From: an uncultured Lachnospiraceae bacterium
GTDB lineage: Bacteria; Bacillota; Clostridia; Lachnospirales; Lachnospiraceae
Direction of reading: 5' to 3'
Assembly: GCA_902801415.1 (NCBI GenBank)
Contig: CADCIK010000011.1
Coordinates: forward strand, 1-63,164
Length of the DNA stretch: 63,164 nucleotides
Shown here: piece after piece, positions 45,378-54,325 of the stretch
Numbering within the stretch: the stretch's first letter is position 1
Layout: the number at the start of each line of letters is the position of its first letter
Notes under the pieces: generated by a model
The model's input: only the letters and a program-made list of their open reading frames with translations
The model's database searches: none
Told to the model about the DNA's origin: nothing
Made by a program: the position numbers and the translations under genes

Positions 45378-46463
45378 ATGAATAAGAAACTGAGAGTCGG
45401 TATCCTTGGCGGAACTGGAATGGTGGGACAGAGATTTATCGCGCTTCTGGAAAACCACCCCTGGTTCGAAGTGACAACGATCGCGGCAAGCCCCCGCAGC
45501 GCGGGAAAGACCTACGAGGAGTGTGTCGCGGGCAGATGGAAAATGGACACCCCGATCCCTGAAAAAGTAAAAGGGATCGTCGTTAAGAACGTACAGGACG
45601 TCCAGGAAGTGGCATCGGAAGTTGATTTCTGCTTCAGCGCCGTCGACATGTCCAAGGACGCGATCCGCGCTATTGAGGAAGAGTATGCGAAGACAGAGAC
45701 TCCTGTCGTTTCCAACAACAGCGCACACCGCTGGACGCCGGATGTTCCCATGATCATCCCGGAGATCAATCCCGATCACAGCGCAGTGATCGAGTTCCAG
45801 AAGAAGAGACTGGGCACCAGCCGTGGTTTCATCGCCGTAAAGCCCAACTGCTCCATTCAGAGCTATACCCCCGCTTTTGCAGCATGGAAAGAGTTTGAGC
45901 CTTACCAGGCAGTCGTCTCCACCTATCAGGCGATCTCCGGCGCTGGCAAGACCTTTAAGGACTGGCCCGAGATGGTCGCCAATATCATTCCTTACATCGG
46001 CGGAGAGGAAGAAAAGAGCGAGAAGGAGCCCCTTCGCATCTTCGGCCGCATTGAAAACGGCGTGATCGTTCCCGCAGACAGTATTACGATCACCAGCCAG
46101 TGCATCCGTGTTCCCGTCCTGTACGGCCACACGGCTACCGTATTTGTCAATTTCCGCAAGGATCCCACCAAGGAGGAGCTGGTGCAGGCACTCAGAGACT
46201 TCAGCGGCGTTCCGCAGAAGGAAAACCTTCCCAGCGCCCCCAAGCAGTTCATCCAGTATCTGGAGGAGGACAACCGTCCCCAGGTCTCTCTGGACGTCAA
46301 CTATGAGAACGGCATGGGCGTATCCATCGGACGCCTCAGAGAAGACACCCTGTTCGACTGGAAATTTGTCGGACTGTCCCACAACACGATCCGCGGAGCA
46401 GCCGGCGGCGGCGTTCTCTGCGCGGAACTTCTCACAGCACAGGGATATATCACTAACAAGTAA
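45378..46463 (+). CDS. asd: Aspartate-semialdehyde dehydrogenase
   Basis: Reductive dephosphorylation of aspartyl phosphate, shared by lysine, threonine and methionine routes. 361 residues. It has the NADP loop GILGGTGMVGQRF, the nucleophile Cys158 in KPNCSIQSYTPA, and the acid/base His region in SQCIRVPVLYGHTA. This is the fungal/archaeal-style long Asd seen in many Clostridia. SD GGAGG upstream of ATG 45378. It is separated from dapB, hom and lysC by some 37 kb. Confidence 0.96.
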   Translation: MNKKLRVGILGGTGMVGQRFIALLENHPWFEVTTIAASPRSAGKTYEECVAGRWKMDTPIPEKVKGIVVKNVQDVQEVASEVDFCFSAVDMSKDAIRAIEEEYAKTETPVVSNNSAHRWTPDVPMIIPEINPDHSAVIEFQKKRLGTSRGFIAVKPNCSIQSYTPAFAAWKEFEPYQAVVSTYQAISGAGKTFKDWPEMVANIIPYIGGEEEKSEKEPLRIFGRIENGVIVPADSITITSQCIRVPVLYGHTATVFVNFRKDPTKEELVQALRDFSGVPQKENLPSAPKQFIQYLEEDNRPQVSLDVNYENGMGVSIGRLREDTLFDWKFVGLSHNTIRGAAGGGVLCAELLTAQGYITNK

Positions 46464-46483
46464 ACCGGCACAAGAGAGTGTGA

Positions 46484-48565
46484 ATGAAGAAGAGAGTCTT
46501 TATCGCTGAAAAACCCAGTGTGGCGCGTGAATTCGCGTCCGCACTGGGGCTTGATTTTACATCGAGAGATGGTTATATGGATGCAGGAGATACGATTGTG
46601 ACCTGGTGCGTCGGGCATCTGGTCACAATGTGCTATCCTGACGCATATGACCCCAAATACAAGAAGTGGTCGCTCGCGACGATCCCCTTTATCCCGGATG
46701 AATACAGGTATCAGGTCATCGACGGCGTCAAGAAGCAGTTCGGCATCGTCAGGAAACTCCTGACTGACAAGGATGTGGACACCATCTACATCTGCACCGA
46801 CTCCGGGCGCGAGGGCGAATATATCTACCGGCTGGTCGCACAGCAGGCAGGTGTTAAAGGCAAGAAGCAGCTCCGTGTGTGGATCGACTCCCAGACAAGA
46901 GAGGAGATCCTGCGCGGGATCCGCGAAGCGAAGGATGACTCCGAGTATGATCCGCTCGGCGCAGCCGCCTATCTGCGCGCCAAAGAGGATTATCTGATGG
47001 GTATCAACTTTTCCCGCGCGCTGACGCTCAAATACGGAGACGGGATCAGCAAAGTGCTTGGAACGCGCTACTCCGTCATTGCCGTCGGCCGTGTCATGAC
47101 CTGTGTTCTCGGCATGGTCGTGCGCAGGGAAAGGGAGATCCGCGACTTCGTCAAGACTCCCTTCTACAGGGTACTGGGCAGGTTCTGCCCCGGTGACGCG
47201 GACGGTAGCGAGTCCGTCACAGCGGAGTGGCACGCTGTGGATGGCAGCCGGTATTTTGGCACGCCCGCCCTGTACAAGGAGAACGGATTTAAGGAGCGGA
47301 AGGACGCGGAAGCCCTGATCGAATACCTGCAGACCGCCATAGAGGCGGGAGACTGCAGTGTCAGCGCCATCAACCGCCGCAAGGAGAAAAAGAATCCGCC
47401 GCTTCTCTACAACCTGGCCGAACTGCAGAACGACTGCTCCCGCTTCTTCAAGATCAGCCCGGACCAGACGCTGCAGGCCGCGCAGGAGCTTTATGAGAAA
47501 AAGCTCACTACTTATCCCCGAACCGACGCGAGAGTTCTTTCCTCGGCGGTCGCCAAGGAGATCGGGAAGAATCTGAAGGGACTCTCGACGCTTCCCATGT
47601 ACAGGCCTTATCTGCAGAGCATTCTCGAGCGGGGCTCCTACAAGAACATCGCCAAGACGCGCTATACAGATGATAAAGCGATCACCGATCACTACGCGAT
47701 CATCCCTACAGGGCAGGGCCTGAACGCGCTTTCTTCTCTGTCCGATACAACAGCCAAGGTCTATGAGCTGATCACCCGAAGGTTCCTGGCTATCTTTTAT
47801 CCGCCCGCGATCTTTGATAAAATAGCACTGGAAATCCGTCTGGGAACAGAGATGTTCTCGGCGTCCTTCCGCACATTAGTCGATCCCGGCTACCTGGAAG
47901 TCATGGAATACTCATTCAAGAAAAAGGGAGCGGACGACAAGAAGCGCGAGGAGGAAGAGGGATCCGACCAGGAGCAGGTGCCTTCCTTTGTCAAAAACCT
48001 GAAAAAGGGCGTGAAAATGACCTGCCTCGGCCTGTCGATCAAGGAGGGGGAGACCAAGCCGCCCAAGCGGTACAACTCGGGCAGCATGATCCTGGCCATG
48101 GAAAACGCGGGCCAGCTGATCGAAGAGGAAGAGCTGCGGGAGCAGATCCGCGGCAGCGGGATCGGCACCAGCGCCACCAGGGCGGAGATCCTCAAAAAGC
48201 TCTTCAGCAACAAGTACCTTGCCCTCAATAAGAAGACCCAGATCATCACCCCGACACTGATGGGAGAGATGATCTATGACACGGTGGACTGTTCCATCCG
48301 TTCACTGTTAAATCCCAGGCTGACAGCCAGCTGGGAACTGGGCCTTACGAGAGTTTCGGAAGGCACTGTGACTGAAGAAGAATATTTGGAGAAACTGAAC
48401 GGATTTGTCGCACGCTGTACCAATAACGTAAAGAACAGCAATTTCGGCGGCGCGCTGCAGGCGATGTACGCACGGGACAGCCGTTTTTACAAAAAGCCTG
48501 CCGGACAGGCCTCTTACCCCCGCAGAAAGTCCGGCAAGAAAGGAACCCAACATGCAGCTGAGTGA
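46484..48565 (+). CDS. topB: DNA topoisomerase III (type IA)
   Basis: Single-strand passage enzyme involved in decatenation and recombination intermediates. 693 residues. The TOPRIM domain starts FIAEKPSVAREFA and contains TDSGREGEYIYR. The catalytic Tyr344 is in TTYPRTDARVLS, and TRAEILKKL and TPTLMG mark the later domains. An acidic stretch (near 485-500) splits the domain IV region. The C-terminal tail is short and Lys/Arg-rich without zinc fingers. It overlaps the next gene by 14 bp. Confidence 0.96.
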   Translation: MKKRVFIAEKPSVAREFASALGLDFTSRDGYMDAGDTIVTWCVGHLVTMCYPDAYDPKYKKWSLATIPFIPDEYRYQVIDGVKKQFGIVRKLLTDKDVDTIYICTDSGREGEYIYRLVAQQAGVKGKKQLRVWIDSQTREEILRGIREAKDDSEYDPLGAAAYLRAKEDYLMGINFSRALTLKYGDGISKVLGTRYSVIAVGRVMTCVLGMVVRREREIRDFVKTPFYRVLGRFCPGDADGSESVTAEWHAVDGSRYFGTPALYKENGFKERKDAEALIEYLQTAIEAGDCSVSAINRRKEKKNPPLLYNLAELQNDCSRFFKISPDQTLQAAQELYEKKLTTYPRTDARVLSSAVAKEIGKNLKGLSTLPMYRPYLQSILERGSYKNIAKTRYTDDKAITDHYAIIPTGQGLNALSSLSDTTAKVYELITRRFLAIFYPPAIFDKIALEIRLGTEMFSASFRTLVDPGYLEVMEYSFKKKGADDKKREEEEGSDQEQVPSFVKNLKKGVKMTCLGLSIKEGETKPPKRYNSGSMILAMENAGQLIEEEELREQIRGSGIGTSATRAEILKKLFSNKYLALNKKTQIITPTLMGEMIYDTVDCSIRSLLNPRLTASWELGLTRVSEGTVTEEEYLEKLNGFVARCTNNVKNSNFGGALQAMYARDSRFYKKPAGQASYPRRKSGKKGTQHAAE

Positions 48566-49229
48566 TTTTACCATCCATAACCTTTTTGACCTGTCCGAGA
48601 CGATCGCGGCTGATCTGTTTGACGGCAGGACCTATCCCTGGGAAGTTCTGGGGGACATTCAGGACTATATCATCGCGCTGGGAAACAAGCTGCCCGCTGA
48701 CCGCTTTGAGAAGAGGGAAGGCAATATCTGGGTAGCAAAGAGCGCCAAGGTGTTCGACAGCGCCTATATCGGCGGTCCCTGCATCATCGATGAGGAAGCG
48801 GAAGTGAGGCAGTGCGCCTTTATCCGCGGCAGCGCGATCGTAGGAAAGGGCGCCACCGTCGGAAATTCAACAGAACTCAAGAACGTGGTCCTCTTCAACA
48901 AGGTTGAAGTGCCTCACTACAACTATGTAGGAGACAGTGTGCTCGGCTTCCACGCTCATATGGGCGCCGGCTCCATCACCTCCAATATCAAGGCCGACAG
49001 GAAGAATATTGTGATCCACTGCGGCTCCGAGAATCTGGAGACAGGCCTTAGAAAGATCGGGGCCATGCTGGGCGACTGGGCGGATATCGGCTGCAACAGC
49101 GTCCTCAATCCCGGCTCCGTGATCGGACGGCACACAAACGTTTACCCGCTCTCCATGGTCAGAGGCTGCGTCCCTTCCCGCCATATCTACAAGGACAAGG
49201 ATCACGTCATAGAAAAGATAGCGGATTAA
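48552..49229 (+). CDS. Left-handed beta-helix (hexapeptide repeat) protein, acyltransferase-like
   Basis: 225 residues with imperfect hexapeptide repeats from about 60 to 195 (IWVAKSAKVFDSAYIGGPCIIDEEAEV; AIVGKGATVGNSTELKN). The family is often labelled UDP-N-acetylglucosamine pyrophosphorylase-like, but there is no nucleotidyltransferase domain here, only the LbH part. It resembles the C-terminal acyltransferase half of GlmU. Substrate unknown. The start is 14 bp inside topB, implying translational coupling. Confidence 0.8.
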   Translation: MQLSDFTIHNLFDLSETIAADLFDGRTYPWEVLGDIQDYIIALGNKLPADRFEKREGNIWVAKSAKVFDSAYIGGPCIIDEEAEVRQCAFIRGSAIVGKGATVGNSTELKNVVLFNKVEVPHYNYVGDSVLGFHAHMGAGSITSNIKADRKNIVIHCGSENLETGLRKIGAMLGDWADIGCNSVLNPGSVIGRHTNVYPLSMVRGCVPSRHIYKDKDHVIEKIAD

Positions 49230-49256
49230 TCGTTTTTTCATTGGAGAGCACAGGAT

Positions 49257-50081
49257 ATGAAAAGCAGAGTCAAAGAGTGCGTAGACTTTATTCGTTCCAT
49301 CACGGATTTTACACCCAAGGCCGCTCTGATCCTTGGTTCCGGTCTGGGTGCCTACACGCGGCAGATCGAGAATGTAGTATGCACGATCCCCTATAAGGAT
49401 ATTCCCGGATTCCCGGTCTCCACGGTGTCCGGCCACAACGGCAGGATGATCATGGGATATATCGAGGATGTGCCTGTGGTCTGTATGGACGGCCGCGTGC
49501 ATCATTATGAGGGATATACGCCGCAGGAAGTGATCCTGCCGATCCGGGTCATGCGGGCGCTCGGCGCTGAATTCCTTCTCATCACCAACGCGTCCGGCGG
49601 CATTAACGGCGATTTTGTGCCGGGGACCATAGTCCTTGTCCGGGACCATATCTCCATGTTTGTGCCCAATCCGCTTCTGGGGCCCAATGACCCGGAGCTG
49701 GGTGTCCGTTTCCCTGACATGACAGACGTGTATGATCCACACCTGCGCAGCCTGATCCTTGCAGCAGCGGAGTCGGAGGGCATTCCACTCGAGACAGGCG
49801 TCTACTGCCAGCTGACCGGCCCCTCCTATGAGACGCCGGCGGAGATCCATGTCCTGAAAGTGATCGGAGCGGACATGGTCGGTATGAGCACGGTCATGGA
49901 GGCTATTGCAGCCAAACACGCAGGCATGAAGATCTGCTGCCTCTCTCTGATCACCAACATGGCGGCGGGTATCAGCGCAAATCCTCTCAGCCATGAGGAG
50001 GTCAAGCTCGCCGGCAGACAGGCAGAACCTGTCTTCACAAGGCTTCTGACAGCCGCAGTCAGCACGATCAAAGAGTATTAA
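49257..50081 (+). CDS. punA: Purine nucleoside phosphorylase (trimeric, class II)
   Basis: Phosphorolysis of inosine and guanosine in purine salvage. 274 residues. It has ALILGSGLGAYTRQIE, the HNGRMIMGYI phosphate-site block, GRVHHYEGYTPQEV, ITNASGGIN, and the PNP signature with TGPSYETPAEI followed by VGMSTVMEAI. GGAG is upstream of the ATG. It lies 15 bp before the MutS-like gene. Confidence 0.95.
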   Translation: MKSRVKECVDFIRSITDFTPKAALILGSGLGAYTRQIENVVCTIPYKDIPGFPVSTVSGHNGRMIMGYIEDVPVVCMDGRVHHYEGYTPQEVILPIRVMRALGAEFLLITNASGGINGDFVPGTIVLVRDHISMFVPNPLLGPNDPELGVRFPDMTDVYDPHLRSLILAAAESEGIPLETGVYCQLTGPSYETPAEIHVLKVIGADMVGMSTVMEAIAAKHAGMKICCLSLITNMAAGISANPLSHEEVKLAGRQAEPVFTRLLTAAVSTIKEY

Positions 50082-50095
50082 CGGTAATAAAGCCT

Positions 50096-51775
50096 ATGGA
50101 AACCTATATTATTATGTCAGGCCTGATCGCCGTCTTTCTTGCGATCTCCGCAGTCATCGGATACCGCGACGAAAAGCAGCGGGATCAGAAGGCGAGGCGA
50201 TCCCTGGCGGAGGCTTTCGGCAAACCGGGCAGCAAAGAGTATCCCGACGGAAGGCTGGCGCAGATCCGCGCCGGTTCAGAGCGCCGCAGCGCATCCTTCC
50301 GCATCGATGATATCACCTGGAATGACCTGGATATGGATCTGGTCTATCACAGTATGGACACCACCTGCAGCAGCGCGGGTGAGGAGTATCTGTATGATCT
50401 GCTGAGATCTCCCCGGATCGACGGCGGCACTTCCTGCTCGGAAGAGGGCCTTGTATGGTGGGCCAGCCACGATCAGGAGAGGATCGACGTACAGCGGACT
50501 CTCCAGTCCCTTGGCCGCAGCAGCAAATATTCCATCTACGATTATCTTGACCTTCTCGACAATCTTCCGGGAAGAAGCGTCGCGCAGGATCTGCCTGCCA
50601 TTATCCTTCCGGTTGTATGTCTGGGGATCATGGCTTTCCGCCCGCCTGTCGGAATCCTGTGTCTTTTGGCAAGCCTGGCCTTTAACATGGTCACCTATTT
50701 CCGGGTCAAAAGAGAGATCGAGCCTTATCTGTTCACATTCCGGTATGTGCTCAGACTTCTGGAATGCGGCAGGAAGCTCTCAGCCGCGCCTTTTTTCCAC
50801 TATGATGAAGAGAAGGATATTATGCGGCGGACATATTCGTCCATGAAAGGTTTTGTCCGCGGAAGCAGCATTTTACTCAGAGGCGGCGCGGGAGTATCCT
50901 CCGGCAGTCCCCTTGCGCTTCTGCTTGACTATGTGTGTATCCTGTTCCATATCGATCTCATGAAATTCAGCTCCATGCTCCGCCAGCTTCGGGGCAGGCA
51001 GGAGGAGATCGACGCGCTGATCCGGGCTGTGGGCTCCATCGACGCGCAGATCAGCATCGCGTCCTGGAGGGAGAGCCTTCCGGTCTATTGCGTGCCGGAT
51101 CTGACGGGCAGCCGCTTCCAGGCCAGGGATCTTGTCCATCCGCTTCTGCGTGAGCCTGTTCCCAACAGCATCGAGACAGACCGCCCGGTCCTTCTGACCG
51201 GTTCCAACGCGTCCGGAAAGTCGACGTTTCTTAAATCCGCCGCGCTGGCAGCGCTTCTTGCGCAGTCTGTCCACACAGTGCCTGCTGCCGGCTATAAGAG
51301 CAGCTGCTACCGGATCTATACTTCCATGGCGCTCAGGGACGATATCCGTACGGGAGAGAGCTATTTTATCGTGGAGATCCGCTCTCTGAAGCGCGTGCTG
51401 GACGCCGCGGACGATACTTCCTCTGTCCCCGTCCTGTGCTGCGTCGACGAAGTCCTGCGCGGCACCAATACCATTGAGCGCATCAGCGCCTCCGCGGAAA
51501 TCCTGCGTACGCTTGCTCAAAAGCCGATCCAGGTCTTTGCCGCGACGCACGATATGGAACTCACCGGTCTTTTGGACGCGTACTATACAAATTACCATTT
51601 TTCTGAGACCATAGACGGAGATGACGTGAAGTTTTCCTATTGTCTCCTTGATGGTCCCGCGGACAGCCGCAACGCGATCCGTCTGCTCAGGGCTCTTGGC
51701 TATGACAAGGGCATTGCGGACAGCGCGGAAGAGCGCGCGAAGCGCTTTCAGGAGACAGGGGTCTGGACGCTCTGA
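50096..51775 (+). CDS. MutS-family membrane-associated ATPase
   Basis: 559 residues. An N-terminal membrane helix (about 4-20) and a hydrophobic pair near 165-200 suggest membrane insertion. The C-terminal domain is MutS domain V: Walker A TGSNASGKSTFLKS (about 368-381) and Walker B VLCCVDEVLRGTNTIER, then ATHDMEL. The mismatch-recognition domains are absent, so it is not a canonical repair MutS (that gene starts at 61228). Function unknown; known from many Clostridia. The SD is weak. Confidence 0.85.
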   Translation: METYIIMSGLIAVFLAISAVIGYRDEKQRDQKARRSLAEAFGKPGSKEYPDGRLAQIRAGSERRSASFRIDDITWNDLDMDLVYHSMDTTCSSAGEEYLYDLLRSPRIDGGTSCSEEGLVWWASHDQERIDVQRTLQSLGRSSKYSIYDYLDLLDNLPGRSVAQDLPAIILPVVCLGIMAFRPPVGILCLLASLAFNMVTYFRVKREIEPYLFTFRYVLRLLECGRKLSAAPFFHYDEEKDIMRRTYSSMKGFVRGSSILLRGGAGVSSGSPLALLLDYVCILFHIDLMKFSSMLRQLRGRQEEIDALIRAVGSIDAQISIASWRESLPVYCVPDLTGSRFQARDLVHPLLREPVPNSIETDRPVLLTGSNASGKSTFLKSAALAALLAQSVHTVPAAGYKSSCYRIYTSMALRDDIRTGESYFIVEIRSLKRVLDAADDTSSVPVLCCVDEVLRGTNTIERISASAEILRTLAQKPIQVFAATHDMELTGLLDAYYTNYHFSETIDGDDVKFSYCLLDGPADSRNAIRLLRALGYDKGIADSAEERAKRFQETGVWTL

Positions 51776-51800
51776 CCCTTTGTCGGAAAGGATTTGATAC

Positions 51801-52286
51801 ATGCTCAAGAAAGTCAGGCTCTATTCGGACGGAGCCGCGAGAGGAAACCCCGACGGCCCCGGGGGCTACGGCGCGATCCTGCAGTACACGGACAAGACCG
51901 GAAACCTCCACGAAAAAGAGATCTCGGAAGGATTTGTAAAGACGACCAATAACCGCATGGAGCTTCTCGGCGTCATCGCGGGACTGGAATGCCTTCGCGT
52001 CCCCTGTGAAGTGGACGTCTACTCGGATTCCAAGTATGTGGTCAGCGCCTTTAATGAGAACTGGGTCGGAAACTGGCAGAAAAACGGCTGGAAGACTGCT
52101 TCCAGGCAGCCGGTCAAGAATAAGGAATTGTGGGACAGGCTTCTGGCAGCCATGCAGCCTCACACCGTCCATTATCACTGGGTCAAGGGGCACGCAGGGC
52201 ATCCGGAAAATGAGAGGTGCGACGTGCTTGCGACCACAGCGGCAGACGAGGCCGGTCAAAAGGGACAGGATACCGGACTTCGATAA
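51801..52286 (+). CDS. rnhA: Ribonuclease HI
   Basis: Cleaves RNA in RNA-DNA hybrids. 161 residues. Catalytic residues D10 ([11 protein letters not shown]), E54 (NNRMELLGV), D76 (YSDSKYVV) and the [18 protein letters not shown] handle end are in place. No N-terminal hybrid-binding domain. AAAGGA precedes the ATG. dut follows at 46 bp. Confidence 0.96.
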   Translation: MLKKVRLYSDGAARGNPDGPGGYGAILQYTDKTGNLHEKEISEGFVKTTNNRMELLGVIAGLECLRVPCEVDVYSDSKYVVSAFNENWVGNWQKNGWKTASRQPVKNKELWDRLLAAMQPHTVHYHWVKGHAGHPENERCDVLATTAADEAGQKGQDTGLR

Positions 52287-52331
52287 ACCCCGGCAGTCCG
52301 TAAGAGAACAGAAGATGAGAGTGAGGTAATT

Positions 52332-52781
52332 ATGGAACACCCGATCAAGGTCAGATATGAGCGCGTAAGTGAACTGGCCCACATCCCCACAAGGGGAAGC
52401 GAAAAGGCGGCCGGCTACGATCTCTACGCGGCAGTCGGATCCCCTGTCAGCATAGCGCCTCATGAGACCGCCAGGATCGACACGGGTCTTCGATTCGAGA
52501 TCCCGGACGGATATTTTGCCGCGATCTTTGCAAGAAGCGGCATTGCGGCAAAGGAGGGGCTTCGTCCCGCCAACTGTACCGGCGTCTGCGACAGTGATTA
52601 CCGCGGCAATTATATCGTCGCGCTTCACAACGACAGCGAAGTGACCCGCGTCGTCGAACCGGGCGAGCGGATCGCGCAGATGGTCGTGATCCCTTACCTG
52701 CCTGTCTTTTTTGAAGAAGCAGGGCCGCTCTCGGATACAGAGCGCGGCGCCGGAGGCTTCGGAAGCACCGGCAGGCGGTAA
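52332..52781 (+). CDS. dut: dUTP diphosphatase (trimeric)
   Basis: Hydrolyses dUTP to dUMP and keeps uracil out of DNA. 149 residues. All five trimeric dUTPase motifs are visible: AAGYDLYA, RSGIA, GVCDSDYRGNY, GERIAQMV and the C-terminal RGAGGFGSTG. Its place beside rnhA groups DNA-maintenance functions. SD GTGAGG upstream. Confidence 0.97.
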   Translation: MEHPIKVRYERVSELAHIPTRGSEKAAGYDLYAAVGSPVSIAPHETARIDTGLRFEIPDGYFAAIFARSGIAAKEGLRPANCTGVCDSDYRGNYIVALHNDSEVTRVVEPGERIAQMVVIPYLPVFFEEAGPLSDTERGAGGFGSTGRR

Positions 52782-52832
52782 AGGTACATTTCAGATATCA
52801 CAACACATGGATATACACGGAGGAAACACAAC

Positions 52833-54281
52833 ATGAAAATCAGAACCAGATACGCTCCCAGCCCGACCGGCAGAATGCATGTGGGCAACCTCAGGACTGC
52901 CCTCTACGCATACCTGATCGCCAAGCACGAGGACGGCGATTTTATCCTGCGGATCGAGGACACCGATCAGGGCCGCTATGTGGAAGGCGCAGTTGATATC
53001 ATCAAGCGCACGATGGCGGACACCGGCCTGATCGAGGACGAAGGTCCCGACAAGGACGGCGGCGTAGGTCCCTATGTGCAGAGTGAGCGCATGCGCGCAG
53101 GCATTTACGGCAAATACGCCCAGGAGCTGATCGACAAGGGACAGGCGTACAGATGCTTCTGCACACCGGAGAGACTTGCTTCTCTGACCCAGGTCGTAGA
53201 AGGCAAGGAGATCAGTGTCTACGACAAGCACTGCCTGCATCTCTCCCGGGAAGAGATCGAGAAGAATCTCGCAGAGGGAAAGCCTTATGTCATTCGTCAG
53301 AACAATCCCACAGAGGGCACAACGACCTTCCACGACGAGCTCTACGGAGATGTCTCTGTGGAAAACAAGGAACTGGACGACATGATCCTGATCAAGTCCG
53401 ACGGATATCCGACCTACAACTTCGCCAACGTTGTGGATGACCACCTGATGGGCATCACGCATGTTGTCAGAGGCAATGAGTATATTTCCTCCTCGCCCAA
53501 ATACAACCGCCTGTATGAGGCTTTTGGCTGGGATATTCCCAAGTATATCCACTGCCCGCTGATCACAGACGAAGATCATCACAAGCTCTCCAAGAGAAGC
53601 GGCCACTCCTCCTATGAGGATCTGATCGAGCAGGGATTCCTTCCCGAAGCGGTCGTGAACTTCATCGCGCTCTGCGGATGGTCCCCCGACAGCGACAGAG
53701 AGATCTTCAGCCTCAAAGAACTTGTGGAGATCTTTGACTATCACAGGATCGGCAAAGCGCCTTCCGTATTCGACTATCAGAAGCTCCGCTGGATGAACGG
53801 CGAGTACCTCAAGGCAATGGATCCGGACAGATTCTACGAGATGGCCGAGCCCTATCTGAAGAAAGCGCTCACCAAAGACCTGGATCTCAGAAAGATCGCC
53901 GAGATGGTCCGCACCAGGATCGAGATCTTCCCCGATATCGCGGAGATGGTCGACTTCTTCGAGGAACTGCCGGATTACGACATCTCCCTGTTCACCCACA
54001 AGAAGATGAAGACCAACGCGGAATCCTCCCTCGCTGTGCTTGAGGAGCTGGTGCCCATCCTCGAAAAGCAGGATGCGTTCACCAATGACGCTCTCTTTGC
54101 AGCCATGAAGGCCTATATCCAGGAGAAGGGCTTCAAGAACGGATACGTGCTCTGGCCGGTCCGCATCGCAGTTTCCGGCAAGCAGACAACTCCTGCAGGC
54201 GCCACAGAGATCATGGAGATCCTCGGCAAGGAGGAGTCCATCGCCAGGATCCGCAAGGCGATCGACAAACTCAAAGCCTGA
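52833..54281 (+). CDS. gltX: Glutamate-tRNA ligase
   Basis: Charges tRNA-Glu. 482 residues. The HIGH motif is HVGN at 16-19 ([14 protein letters not shown]), the KMSKS motif is KLSKR near 250, and the RFAPSP-type start and WMNGEYLK anticodon-domain region are normal. GGAGG upstream of the ATG. With glnS present, discriminating charging is likely, but GatCAB cannot be assessed here. Confidence 0.97.
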   Translation: MKIRTRYAPSPTGRMHVGNLRTALYAYLIAKHEDGDFILRIEDTDQGRYVEGAVDIIKRTMADTGLIEDEGPDKDGGVGPYVQSERMRAGIYGKYAQELIDKGQAYRCFCTPERLASLTQVVEGKEISVYDKHCLHLSREEIEKNLAEGKPYVIRQNNPTEGTTTFHDELYGDVSVENKELDDMILIKSDGYPTYNFANVVDDHLMGITHVVRGNEYISSSPKYNRLYEAFGWDIPKYIHCPLITDEDHHKLSKRSGHSSYEDLIEQGFLPEAVVNFIALCGWSPDSDREIFSLKELVEIFDYHRIGKAPSVFDYQKLRWMNGEYLKAMDPDRFYEMAEPYLKKALTKDLDLRKIAEMVRTRIEIFPDIAEMVDFFEELPDYDISLFTHKKMKTNAESSLAVLEELVPILEKQDAFTNDALFAAMKAYIQEKGFKNGYVLWPVRIAVSGKQTTPAGATEIMEILGKEESIARIRKAIDKLKA

Positions 54282-54325
54282 CAAAGCGCCTGTATTCCGG
54301 GCCTGTTTCACATCCATCTCACAAT

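Noticed and set aside
50096-51775. Second complete mismatch-repair MutS
   Set aside because: No mismatch-recognition or connector domains and it carries hydrophobic helices, so it is a MutS-domain ATPase only.
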